55,675 nt of DNA from Sphingobacteriia bacterium (GTDB lineage Bacteria > Bacteroidota > Bacteroidia > NS11-12g > UBA9320). The notes under the pieces are model-generated. The model saw only the letters and a program-made list of their open reading frames with translations. It was not told the origin of the DNA and searched no databases. The stretch is from assembly GCA_008080835.1 (NCBI GenBank), contig VMDK01000124.1, forward strand, positions 1-55,675, read 5' to 3'. Positions 9,557 through 18,847 of the stretch are shown in pieces. Both the position numbers and the translations under genes were made by a program. Position 1 is the stretch's first letter. Each line of letters starts with the position of its first letter.

Positions 9557-10623
9557 TTGTATTTGCCCTTGTAGTTCGCTTTGATCCGGTTCACAATACT
9601 CTTCACCTCTTGTTCTCTGTCCTTGTGACAAACCAGAAGTGCATCATCTGTGTCCAATACAAAAACATCATTCACTCCTTCGATCACGATGAGTTTGTCT
9701 TTGCTGGATACAATGAGATTGTTCTCCGAATCCTGACTCACTATGTTATCACCAATGAAAACGTTGTTGTCTTTGTCTTTATTGGCAACTTCATGGAGGG
9801 ATTTCCACGTTCCGAGATCAGACCATCCGAAATCGCTCGGAAGTACATAAACATTCTCGGCTTTCTCTATGATACCGTAGTCGATCGAGATATTCGAACA
9901 GATCGGGTAGATCCTGTCCACGAATTCTCCTTCTGACATTTTGAAATAATGGTCTTCTCCTTCTCTGAACAGGGCGGCCATTTCACTCAAATGATCTTCA
10001 AATGCCTGGAGGATGATAGATGTTCTCCAGAGGAATATCCCTGCATTCCACAGGAAATCTCCACTCTTGAGGAATTCCTCGGCAAGTTCGAGATTTGGTT
10101 TCTCTGTAAATGTCTTGACGGGTTTGAACTCGTCAGGTGACTCATGATGTTGGATATATCCGTAACCGGTATCCGGTCTTGAAGGTGTGATACCCAAAGT
10201 CAGCATTACATCACCGACCTTAACGAAATCCAACCCTTTGCGGATCTGGTCCTCAAAGGCAGCTTCATTCAGGATAAGGTGATCCGAAGGTGCTACCACG
10301 CAAGCGGCATCAGGATCCTTTGAATGGATCTTGTAACAGGCATAAGCGATACATGGAGCAGTATTCTTGGCCATAGGTTCGCCAAGTATCTGGTGATCAC
10401 TGATCCCGGGGATCTGTTCTTTTATCTGATCCCTGTATCCTTCATTGGTGACTATATAAATGTGCTCCTTATCCACTATTCGCGCAAAGCGCTCAAAGGT
10501 CATTTGAAGCAAGGATTTTCCCAATCCAAGTATATCGAGGAACTGCTTCGGTTTTTGGACCCTGCTTACGGGCCAGAAACGCGAACCAACTCCACCGGCC
10601 ATGATGATCGCATATTCATTCAT
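9553..10623 (-). CDS. Mannose-1-phosphate guanylyltransferase
   Basis: 'AIIMAGGVGSRFWPVSRVQKPKQFLDILG', 'FTEKPNLELAEEFLKSGDFLWNAGIFLWR', 'DFGWSDLGTWKSL'. Confidence 0.94.
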   Translation of the reverse strand: MNEYAIIMAGGVGSRFWPVSRVQKPKQFLDILGLGKSLLQMTFERFARIVDKEHIYIVTNEGYRDQIKEQIPGISDHQILGEPMAKNTAPCIAYACYKIHSKDPDAACVVAPSDHLILNEAAFEDQIRKGLDFVKVGDVMLTLGITPSRPDTGYGYIQHHESPDEFKPVKTFTEKPNLELAEEFLKSGDFLWNAGIFLWRTSIILQAFEDHLSEMAALFREGEDHYFKMSEGEFVDRIYPICSNISIDYGIIEKAENVYVLPSDFGWSDLGTWKSLHEVANKDKDNNVFIGDNIVSQDSENNLIVSSKDKLIVIEGVNDVFVLDTDDALLVCHKDREQEVKSIVNRIKANYKGKYN

Positions 10624-11609
10624 GATAGTATTCCCTCCTTATTCAAGTCGTGTATGTGAACCATCCCCGCATAGGAATTATTTTCCAATACTATGATCTG
10701 GCTGATCTTCTTTTCCGACATCACTTTGGCCGCTTCCACGGCTAAAGTTCCGGCATCCAATGTGATCGGCTGCGAATTCATGATGTCAGATGCTTTTAGC
10801 TCATTCATATTCTTACCTCCGGAAAGCATCCTGCGAATATCTCCGTCTGTGATCACTCCAACCAACTCGTTCCCTTTTTGTACAACCGTAGCACCTAATC
10901 GCTTGGCGCTTATCTCCAGGATTACGTCTGTGATCCGAGCGTCCTTTGAAACAGATGGCTTGTCGTTCAATGCCACTATATCTCCCAGGGTCAGGTACAA
11001 TTTCTTACCAAGGGATCCTCCGGGATGATAGCGTGCAAAATCGGAACTGCTGAATCCTCTTGCCTTGAGCAGGCAAACCGCCAGTGCGTCACCCATAACA
11101 AGCTGAACTGTTGTACTGGTGGTTGGCGCCAGATTGTTCGGGCAGGCCTCTTCGGCAACCGGAGTGTGCAGCACCATATCCGAGCGTTCCGCGAGAAATG
11201 AATTTAGATCAGCCACGATCCCGATCAAGGGATTGTCGCCTCGTTTCAGAAGTGGGACCAATGCTTTCACTTCGGGTGTATTGCCACTTTTTGAAATGCA
11301 GATCACCACATCATCCTTTTGCACGATACCCAGATCGCCATGCACGGCATCGGCCGCATGCATAAAAATTGCGGGGGTTCCGGTACTATTCAAAGTCGCA
11401 ACGATCTTAGTAGCGATCGCGGCACTTTTGCCTATACCGGTGATGACCACTCGTCCCTTTGCAGACAAGATGCAATTGATAACGTCGACTAACTGGTGGT
11501 CAAGGAATCGGGTTAGATCGGCTACAGCCGTGGATTCTGTTTCAATAGCTTCCCGTGCCCACTGCAGGATTTGTTCTTTTCGCTGCACAAGCTCAGATAT
11601 TTCGTGCAA
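10620..11609 (-). CDS. KpsF/GutQ family sugar-phosphate isomerase (arabinose-5-phosphate isomerase)
   Basis: SIS domain 'GKGRVVITGIGKSAAIATKIVATLNSTGTPAIFMHAADAVHGDLGIVQKDDVVICISKSGNTPEV' plus two CBS domains; 4-nt ATGA overlap with the guanylyltransferase. Confidence 0.93.
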   Translation of the reverse strand: MHEISELVQRKEQILQWAREAIETESTAVADLTRFLDHQLVDVINCILSAKGRVVITGIGKSAAIATKIVATLNSTGTPAIFMHAADAVHGDLGIVQKDDVVICISKSGNTPEVKALVPLLKRGDNPLIGIVADLNSFLAERSDMVLHTPVAEEACPNNLAPTTSTTVQLVMGDALAVCLLKARGFSSSDFARYHPGGSLGKKLYLTLGDIVALNDKPSVSKDARITDVILEISAKRLGATVVQKGNELVGVITDGDIRRMLSGGKNMNELKASDIMNSQPITLDAGTLAVEAAKVMSEKKISQIIVLENNSYAGMVHIHDLNKEGILS

Positions 11610-11697
11610 AAGTAATTTTTTTTACCCCTCGAATTGGAAAGATGTGTTAATTTAGTGTTATACACATTATTGAAGGAGCTCGGAGCGTAAGAAGTTA

Positions 11698-13890
11698 ATG
11701 ACAACTAAAGCAATAGACCTTAGAGCGAGCCTCAAAAGCTTTTTTGGGTTCGACACTTTCAAAGGAAATCAAGAAGAAGTTATCGAAGCGATCATGCAAG
11801 GTCACGATTGCTTTGTGATCATGCCTACCGGAGCCGGAAAGTCGCTATGCTACCAATTACCGGCACTGATAAAGGATGGAACTGCCATCATTATTTCCCC
11901 TTTGATCGCCTTGATGAAGAATCAGGTCGACTCTATCCGTGGATTTGGAGAAAGCGATTCCGTCGCCCATTTTCTGAATTCTTCTTTGAGCAAAACTCAA
12001 ACTCGTCAGGTTAAAGAAGATGTAGCAGCCAGACACACCAAGATGCTCTATGTGGCTCCCGAGACTTTGAAGAAAGATGAGACGATCGATTTCCTGAAAC
12101 AAGTAAAGGTCTCCTTCGTAGCAGTAGACGAAGCGCACTGTATTTCAGAATGGGGACACGACTTCCGACCGGAATACAGAAGGATCAAACAGATCATCAA
12201 AGCGATCGATGATGTCCCTATGGTCGCACTCACGGCTACCGCAACACCAAAAGTGCAGGCTGATATCCAGAAAAACCTCAGCATGACGGAGGCCGAGGTT
12301 TTCAAATCGTCATTCAACAGATCTAACCTGTATTATTCGGTCAAGGCGAAAGGCAACAAGACCCAAACCTTGAAAGATATCATCGGGTTCATCAATAAGC
12401 GCAAAGGCAAATCAGGTATCATCTATTGTCTGAGCCGTAAAAAAGTAGAGGAGATCGCAGAGATCCTTCAGGCAAACGACATCTCAGCTTTGCCATACCA
12501 TGCCGGATTGGACGCCAAAACGCGTTCCTCGCATCAGGACCAATTCCTGATGGAAGAAGTGGACGTGATCGTGGCGACGATTGCATTCGGAATGGGCATC
12601 GATAAACCGGACGTGCGGTACGTGATCCATTACGATGTGCCGAAGTCTCTGGAAGGATACTATCAGGAAACCGGACGTGGTGGCCGTGACGGGCTCGATG
12701 GAGACTGTGTACTATTCTACAATCCACAGGACATTGAGAAACTGGAGAAGTTCCTCAAGGACAAACCGGTTGCGGAAAGGGAGATCGGAACGCAACTCAT
12801 CATGGAGATGTCCAGCTTTGCCGAGAGCAGTCAATGCCGACGCAAATTCCTGCTTCACTATTTTGGTGAGACCTTCGACGCAGACGATTGCAATAAGATG
12901 TGCGACAACTGTCGCCATCCGAAAGAGCTCAAAGAAGTCACTTCCGAATTCGTTTTGGCTCTTCAAGCGATCACAGAAACCAGTGGTAAGGTCAACATGA
13001 GTCACATTGTGAAGATCCTGCTGGGTAAAAAGAGTCAGGAAGTGCTCGCATACAAACACGACAATCTGGAGCTCTTTGGTAAAGGTGCTGATAAAGACAA
13101 GATCTTCTGGAAAAGCGTCATCCGAAAAGCACTGCTTCACGACCTGGTCGAGAAGAACATTGAAGAATATGGCCTGATCTCGCTCACAGAGAAAGGCGCC
13201 AAATTCATTGAGAAACCACGAAAAGTAGAATTACCTGTTGACACAGAATTTGAAAAAGTGAGCGACGAAGAATTTGAGAATCCGGAATTGGAAGACATGT
13301 ATGACGAAGAGTTGTACAACAAACTCAAGGAGTTGCAGCGCCAGGTAGCGCGTGAAAAAGGTCTTCCGCCATACGTCATCTTTCAGGAAACATCGCTGGA
13401 AGATATGGCGACCAAGTACCCTGTTACCATTGAAGAATTAAGTAATATCAGTGGTGTCGGTAAGAACAAAGCAAAGAAATTCGGAAAGCCATTCGTTGAG
13501 CTGATCGAAGACTATGTCGAAGAGAACGATATCGATCGGCCGTCAGATTTTGTGGTCAAAACGGTCGCAAACAAGAGTGGCAGGAAGATCGCGATCATCA
13601 AGAATATTGATGCGAAGATGGCTTTGGAAGACATAGCCAATAGCATCGGATGCAGTGTTACGGAACTGCTGGATGAGATCGAGACCATCGTTTACAGCGG
13701 TATGAAGTTGAACCTAGGTTATTATATTGATGAGATCATCGATGACGAGGTTAAAGAAGAGATCTTTGACTACTACAAATCAACCGATGATAACGATCTG
13801 GATCTTGCTGTAGACGAGTTCGATGAAGAATTCACCCCGGAAGAAATGCAGCTGTTCAGGATCCAGTTCGTAAGCGAGGTGGCCAACTGA
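11698..13890 (+). CDS. recQ: ATP-dependent DNA helicase RecQ
   Basis: 'MPTGAGKSLCYQLPAL', 'DEAHCISEWGHDFRPEYR', 'ALTATATPKVQADI', RQC Zn cysteines, HRDC region. Confidence 0.96.
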   Translation: MTTKAIDLRASLKSFFGFDTFKGNQEEVIEAIMQGHDCFVIMPTGAGKSLCYQLPALIKDGTAIIISPLIALMKNQVDSIRGFGESDSVAHFLNSSLSKTQTRQVKEDVAARHTKMLYVAPETLKKDETIDFLKQVKVSFVAVDEAHCISEWGHDFRPEYRRIKQIIKAIDDVPMVALTATATPKVQADIQKNLSMTEAEVFKSSFNRSNLYYSVKAKGNKTQTLKDIIGFINKRKGKSGIIYCLSRKKVEEIAEILQANDISALPYHAGLDAKTRSSHQDQFLMEEVDVIVATIAFGMGIDKPDVRYVIHYDVPKSLEGYYQETGRGGRDGLDGDCVLFYNPQDIEKLEKFLKDKPVAEREIGTQLIMEMSSFAESSQCRRKFLLHYFGETFDADDCNKMCDNCRHPKELKEVTSEFVLALQAITETSGKVNMSHIVKILLGKKSQEVLAYKHDNLELFGKGADKDKIFWKSVIRKALLHDLVEKNIEEYGLISLTEKGAKFIEKPRKVELPVDTEFEKVSDEEFENPELEDMYDEELYNKLKELQRQVAREKGLPPYVIFQETSLEDMATKYPVTIEELSNISGVGKNKAKKFGKPFVELIEDYVEENDIDRPSDFVVKTVANKSGRKIAIIKNIDAKMALEDIANSIGCSVTELLDEIETIVYSGMKLNLGYYIDEIIDDEVKEEIFDYYKSTDDNDLDLAVDEFDEEFTPEEMQLFRIQFVSEVAN

Positions 13891-14611
13891 TCAAAGTTCG
13901 AGTGCCCCACCAATAGTTATGTTAAATCCTATTATCCCATTGGGATTCTCATATCTTGGATAATCCCCATACGGGTCAAGATTGTTGTTCATCATTGCGG
14001 CGATCTCGGTCATGTTATTCTCGAACAGTCCGAAGACATAGTAAGAAGCGAAGGTCAGTGTCGGGCCGTCACTCGGGATCATTACCACCTTAACCATAGG
14101 CCCCATATTGAGCATCAGGTCATCAAAGATCTCTGACCAGTCCCCTTTTTCGGCACCATCATTATATACGCGGGTCTTGAATTTTTGACCGCCAAATTCA
14201 GAGCGTAAGCCAAAACCGATCCCACCATCACGGTCACCGGTGATAAAGCCCACATTCCAGGAGAAGGCATTTTGCATGAGCTTGAATTCTCGGTGTCCCT
14301 TCATCCCGCTGGGTGGAGTTCCCGTTGCTTTCTTGGTCTGAGATCGAAAGGCCATTTCCAGATCCATCTAGTCCCATCCCGATGTTGAGTACAGGACCAC
14401 CGATCAAACCGAATTGCCCCATTTCCTTATCGAGCCAGGGACGTATCTCGTTGTAGTCATATACAACGGTATTCATACCCTTGACACCTATGAACCCGGC
14501 ACCATAGCCGATTCCGTAGTAGATCTGCCCGGAAACTGTGAACGAAATGAAAGCTAGTATTGCGACAAAAATGGATCGTAACATATCCCGAATATAATGT
14601 TCAACGCTCAA
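13891..14611 (-). pseudogene. Putative outer-membrane/secreted protein, reading frame interrupted by a frameshift near 14361-14371
   Basis: Two overlapping ORFs (14611..14234 and 14367..13891) form one protein if the frame changes at ...NIGMGLD/GATGGATCTGG/LEMAFRSQTKK...; N-terminal signal peptide in one, C-terminal strand-rich half in the other. Confidence 0.6.
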
Positions 14612-14711
14612 ATATGGTCATTCACGGAGGCCCCGACATCAGCTCATTTAGAGACAAATTGCCCGCCCTCATCATTTTTTATAATTTCTTATTTGCAGAT
14701 GAGAAAATTTC

Positions 14712-14719
14712 TATCTTTG
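14712..14719 (+). promoter_or_regulatory. Bacteroidota -7 box TATCTTTG for tRNA-Gln
   Basis: Perfect TAnnTTTG match 9 nt before the tRNA 5' end; TTTG at 14692-14695 as candidate -33 element. Confidence 0.5.
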
Positions 14720-14728
14720 CAGCCCCAT

Positions 14729-14800
14729 TGCCCGATCGTCTAACTGGCAGGACAGCAGATTTTGGTTCTGTAAGTCTAGGTTCGAGTCCTAGTCGGGCAA
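14729..14800 (+). tRNA. tRNA-Gln (anticodon TTG)
   Basis: Acceptor TGCCCGA/TCGGGCA pairs 7/7; anticodon arm GCAGA-TTTTGGT-TCTGT with TTG at 34-36; T-loop GGTTCGAGTCC; discriminator A at 14800. Confidence 0.93.
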
Positions 14801-14885
14801 CAAAAGAACAACACGACTGATCCAAGCATCGGACGTTTATGATAACCTCGGGCGCTCGGCGCAGCGTGGTGAAAGTAAAACGGTT

Positions 14886-15884
14886 ATGCCATCACTCATT
14901 AACAAAGTAAAGATCTTTAGCGGCCAAGCGTCGCAGTCTCTGGCATCTAAGATCGCTGATGCCTACGGTCAACCCCTCGGAGACGTATCTGTTCCAAGCT
15001 ACAGTGACGGAGAATTTCAGCCAAGTATCGATGAAACGGTACGCGGTTGTGATGTATTCTTCATCCAGAGCACAACACCGCCTGCGGAAAATCTCATGGA
15101 GCTGTTGCTCATGATCGACGCAGCGAAACGTGCTTCTGCTCATATGGTGACTGCGGTTATCCCTTATTTTGGATTGGCTCGACAAGACAGAAAGGACCAA
15201 CCTCGTGTCCCGATCGGGTCGAAGATGGTAGCGAACATCCTGTCGGCTGCGGGAGCAGATCGCGTGATGACCATGGACCTGCACGCACCGCAGATCCAGG
15301 GATTTTTTGATATTCCGGTAGATCACCTCGATTCGATCGTGATCTTCATTCCGTATATCAAAAGCCTCGGACTTGACAACGTAGTTCTCGCTGCTCCGGA
15401 CATTGGAGCATCGAAAAGGGTACGTGAGTTTGCAAAGGTTTTGAATTGCGACATGGTGATCTGTGACAAGGAGAGAAAGCGCGCCAACGAGGTTGCTTCT
15501 ATGACAGTGATCGGTGACGTGAAAGGTAAAGACATAGTACTCGTCGACGATATCTGTGATACGGCAAATACACTGGCTAAAGCCTCTAACCTCTTGATGG
15601 AGAAGGGTGCTACATCAGTTCGCGCGGTGTGTACTCACCCTGTACTTTCAGGTAAGGCCTACGAAACCGTTGAGAACAGCTCACTGGTTGAACTGGTCGT
15701 GTGCGACACTATTCCGTTGAAACAACAAACACCTAAGATCAAGGTACTCTCAGTAGCGCGATTGTTTGCAAACGCGATCAGATCCGTTTGTGAGTATCAC
15801 TCGATCAGCTCGTTGTTCAACATAGACAATGCTTATCAATCGACTCTCGGGCTTTCCCAGGGAGAAGACTCTGAAAAGGAATAA
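14886..15884 (+). CDS. prs: Ribose-phosphate pyrophosphokinase
   Basis: 'YFGLARQDRKDQPRVPIGSKMVANILSAAGADRVMTMDLHAPQIQGFFDIPVDHL', 'DIVLVDDICDTANTLAKAS'. Confidence 0.96.
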   Translation: MPSLINKVKIFSGQASQSLASKIADAYGQPLGDVSVPSYSDGEFQPSIDETVRGCDVFFIQSTTPPAENLMELLLMIDAAKRASAHMVTAVIPYFGLARQDRKDQPRVPIGSKMVANILSAAGADRVMTMDLHAPQIQGFFDIPVDHLDSIVIFIPYIKSLGLDNVVLAAPDIGASKRVREFAKVLNCDMVICDKERKRANEVASMTVIGDVKGKDIVLVDDICDTANTLAKASNLLMEKGATSVRAVCTHPVLSGKAYETVENSSLVELVVCDTIPLKQQTPKIKVLSVARLFANAIRSVCEYHSISSLFNIDNAYQSTLGLSQGEDSEKE

Positions 15885-15906
15885 ACAGAATTAGAATCAT
15901 AGGAAA

Positions 15907-16542
15907 ATGAAAACAATTGCACTTAAAGGTGAATTGAGAACTGACCTCGGAAAACGCGCAGCAAAAGAACTGCGTGCAGAAGGTAAGGTTCCTTGCATTA
16001 TGTACGGGCAAGGTGAAAGCATCAACTTCACTGTTTACGAATCGGATTTCCAAAACTTGGTATACACTCCGAACAGCTATCTGGTAAGACTGGATGTCGA
16101 AGGCCGTTTGTTCATGTGTAAAGTTCAGGAGCTCCAATTCCACCCTGTATCTGAAGCGATCTTGCACGCCGATTTCTACAACCTGGACGTCGACGACAAA
16201 GTAAAAGTTCAGATCCCTGTTCGCGTAAAAGGAAACTCTCCTGGTGTACGTGAAGGTGGTAAGTTGAACGTGAAAATGCGTAAACTCAATGTGTTGGGAT
16301 ACATCAAAGATCTTCCTGACTTCATTGAAGTGAATGTCGATTCGCTTGAACTCGGAAAGAACATCCGCGTACGCGAGATCGAAATGGGAGAACTCACTCC
16401 ACTCGATACCCTGGAAAACTCAGTAGTTTCAGTCAACGTGACCAGAGCAAGTAAAAGTGCTGCCGGTGCCCTTGCTGACGAAGAAGCTGAAGGAACAGAA
16501 GAAGGAGCTGAAGAAGCAACAGAAGAAGCATCTGAAGAATAA
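15907..16542 (+). CDS. rplY: 50S ribosomal protein L25/general stress protein Ctc
   Basis: 'LKGELRTDLGKRAAKELRAEGKVPCIMYG', TL5 C-terminal domain, acidic tail. Confidence 0.94.
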   Translation: MKTIALKGELRTDLGKRAAKELRAEGKVPCIMYGQGESINFTVYESDFQNLVYTPNSYLVRLDVEGRLFMCKVQELQFHPVSEAILHADFYNLDVDDKVKVQIPVRVKGNSPGVREGGKLNVKMRKLNVLGYIKDLPDFIEVNVDSLELGKNIRVREIEMGELTPLDTLENSVVSVNVTRASKSAAGALADEEAEGTEEGAEEATEEASEE

Positions 16543-16589
16543 TCCTCACTTTCCACACAAGTGGGAAGTTGACAGACCATATACAGAAA

Positions 16590-16617
16590 GAGCCGGTTTA
16601 CCGGCTCTTTTCTTTTT
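16590..16617 (+). terminator. Rho-independent terminator after rplY
   Basis: GAGCCGG-TTTA-CCGGCTC perfect 7-bp stem followed by TTTTCTTTTT. Confidence 0.85.
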
Positions 16618-17626
16618 GGAAAAATCTTTGAAAGCAAGCCGCGGTCTTCGTATAGGCTTCTTCGGGCTTCGTGAATTCGAAGTCGAGTTCAGTCCTGATC
16701 CTGGCTGTGTCAAACCGATTGTTTGAAGTTGCACTTGTAGCGATCTCGGGTGTTAGCGGCAATGAAAGCCCCAATCTATTCAACCCTCCGAAGAGTTTCC
16801 CAACAAATTTTATGAGTCCATCGGGCGCCACTTTGACCGATGGTCTTTTCCCGAAGGCCAGCTGAATCTGCCTGCGTTGTTTTGCAAATGAGTCATGTCC
16901 ACCAACGCATAGATAACGGTCGGAGAACTTTTTCTGCTCCATCAATTTAACGGCTGCATGGCTGACGTCACCTGCATACACAACACCATTGCTACCGCTG
17001 CTCACAAAAGGGATCCCGCGTAGAGACTGACCTATGATCTGACCGGAGCCGCGTTTCATATCGGTAAAACCTATGATCACGCTTGGATTGAGCATAGCAG
17101 CCCGGAGCCCTTCTTGTCTGCCTCGCTCTACTTCCATCTCAGCAAGGTGTTTCGTGAACCCGTAAAAGGAGGAGTGGTCGGTGTCCAACTGAAAATCCAT
17201 TTCTTCGTGCGTTGGTGTATTCCCTTGCCGTCCTACCGCAGCAGTAGAACTGATATGGCAAAGTGCAATATCCCGATCCGTGGTCAGAATGGCATCCACC
17301 ACGTTCCGTGTGCCATGAGCATTCACTTGAATCAGCGATTCCCGGTCGGACCGCTGAAATGAAACCATAGCCGCACAATGGTACACTTCATCGGCATCTG
17401 CTAGGTGAGGAACCAGACTGAAAATGTCATCGATATCCCAATCAGTCCACTCCAGTCGATCGAGCATTGATGCCGAATCCTGACCAAAGGCATCCTGCAA
17501 TAGGAATTCCGTCCATTTGGTTTCAGAATTCTTCCGCTTCAAGGCGCGAACCTGATGCCCTCTTTTGAGGAGTTCCAAGAGGAGATAGGAACCTACTAAA
17601 CCGTTTGCACCTGTTACGATCTTCAT
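16598..17626 (-). CDS. NAD-dependent epimerase/dehydratase family protein (SDR)
   Basis: 'MKIVTGANGLVGSYLLLELLKRGHQVRALKR', 'YHCAAMVSFQ', 'SSTAAVG', 'YGFTKHLAEMEV' (YxxxK). Confidence 0.9.
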   Translation of the reverse strand: MKIVTGANGLVGSYLLLELLKRGHQVRALKRKNSETKWTEFLLQDAFGQDSASMLDRLEWTDWDIDDIFSLVPHLADADEVYHCAAMVSFQRSDRESLIQVNAHGTRNVVDAILTTDRDIALCHISSTAAVGRQGNTPTHEEMDFQLDTDHSSFYGFTKHLAEMEVERGRQEGLRAAMLNPSVIIGFTDMKRGSGQIIGQSLRGIPFVSSGSNGVVYAGDVSHAAVKLMEQKKFSDRYLCVGGHDSFAKQRRQIQLAFGKRPSVKVAPDGLIKFVGKLFGGLNRLGLSLPLTPEIATSATSNNRFDTARIRTELDFEFTKPEEAYTKTAACFQRFFQKEKSR

Positions 17627-17651
17627 TTCGTTTACAAGGTTAAAGAAAGAT

Positions 17652-17659
17652 TATTTTTG
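17652..17659 (+). promoter_or_regulatory. -7 box TATTTTTG upstream of the ureohydrolase-like gene
   Basis: Perfect TAnnTTTG; contains the TTG the ORF track uses as start, implying the true start is GTG at 17672. Confidence 0.45.
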
Positions 17660-17671
17660 CCTTCTAAGCCC

Positions 17672-18787
17672 GTGGAAAATACTGCACTGTTTGAATCGTA
17701 TTTGATGCCCTGTGAGATGGAGCAGACCTCCGCGCCGACAGCTCTCGGTAATTCTATCTCCTATCATAAGGATTCCATACCCGATTGGACCGATGCACAC
17801 ATCTGCATTCTCGCTGCGGAACACAGCGGCAATTATTCCGGCCCAGAACTGGTCAGACAACAACTTGCCAAACTGACCAAGCATAACGACCATCTTAAAG
17901 TCGTGGACCTCGGCAACGTCCGACCGGGAAACACAGTGGCAGATACGCAAATGGCGATCTATGATATCAGCCATACCTTGCTGTCAGAAAGTATACTCCC
18001 GATCCTTATTTCCAGCGATCCGGATCTTACCTTTAACCAGTACCGTGCCTTCGAACAGATCAGCAGAAATGTAGAATTGTGTACGGTCACACAAGAGTTC
18101 GAACTTCGCAACGAGTCGTACTTCACGAAGATCTGTACGTACGAGCCGAATTTTCTGTTCAACTACAATATCCTTGGATTCCAAAGTCATCTAGTGGACG
18201 ATGAGTCGATCAGTGCATTCAAGAAGATGTTCTTTCATCCGGTGCGATTAGGACTACTGAGGAACCGTTTGAATGAGATCGAACCTGTTCTCCGAAATAC
18301 GGACATCTGTAGCATCGATCTGAACGCTATTAAGACCTCAGATCATCCAGCAAACAAGACTGCAAATCCCAATGGGCTGACCAGCGAAGAGATCTGTCAG
18401 ATCGCTTGGTACGCCGGCATCAGCGAAAAGATGCGCTCTCTAGGCGTTTTCTCCTACAATCCGGAATTTGATATCCGTGATCAAAGCGCTCAGCTTACCG
18501 CTCAGATACTTTGGTATTTCATCGACGGGTATTACAATCGTAAAGGGGATCATCCGACCTTGCACAAGGAATTCCTGAAATACCGCTGTGCCCTGGAAGA
18601 CAATACTCCGGACATCATTTTCTTCAAGAGTAAGCGAACAGATCGTTGGTGGATGCAGATCCCTAACCCCCGGAGTTTGGGAAATACCGACAATAATATC
18701 CTAATACCTTGCACCTATTCCGATTACCAAACGGCAACCAAAGGTGATATGCCTGATCGCTTCTGGCAGGCGCTGCAGAAACTATAA
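17672..18787 (+). CDS. Formimidoylglutamase/arginase-fold family protein, probably catalytically dead
   Basis: Ureohydrolase-like layout with residual 'CSIDLNAIKTSDHPANKTANPNGLTSEEICQIAWYAG' (cf. SxDxDxxDP...GGLT), but the canonical GGDHS and DAHxD motifs are absent. Start refined to GTG 17672. Confidence 0.75.
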   Translation: MENTALFESYLMPCEMEQTSAPTALGNSISYHKDSIPDWTDAHICILAAEHSGNYSGPELVRQQLAKLTKHNDHLKVVDLGNVRPGNTVADTQMAIYDISHTLLSESILPILISSDPDLTFNQYRAFEQISRNVELCTVTQEFELRNESYFTKICTYEPNFLFNYNILGFQSHLVDDESISAFKKMFFHPVRLGLLRNRLNEIEPVLRNTDICSIDLNAIKTSDHPANKTANPNGLTSEEICQIAWYAGISEKMRSLGVFSYNPEFDIRDQSAQLTAQILWYFIDGYYNRKGDHPTLHKEFLKYRCALEDNTPDIIFFKSKRTDRWWMQIPNPRSLGNTDNNILIPCTYSDYQTATKGDMPDRFWQALQKL

Positions 18788-18791
18788 AATT

Positions 18792-18808
18792 GGGTGTCGG
18801 GTGTCGGG
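18792..18808 (+). repeat. G-rich TGTCGGG heptamer repeat
   Basis: AAATTGGGTGTCGGGTGTCGGG; related copy at 41256-41286. Confidence 0.7.
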
Positions 18809-18847
18809 TTTCAGACTAAAGGTTGATTTTCGGCGTTCTAAGTTCAG

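Noticed and set aside
15907-16542. Acidic repeat tail of L25 as a novel domain
   Set aside because: Acidic Glu/Ala-rich C-terminal tails are common in bacteroidotal L25/Ctc proteins.
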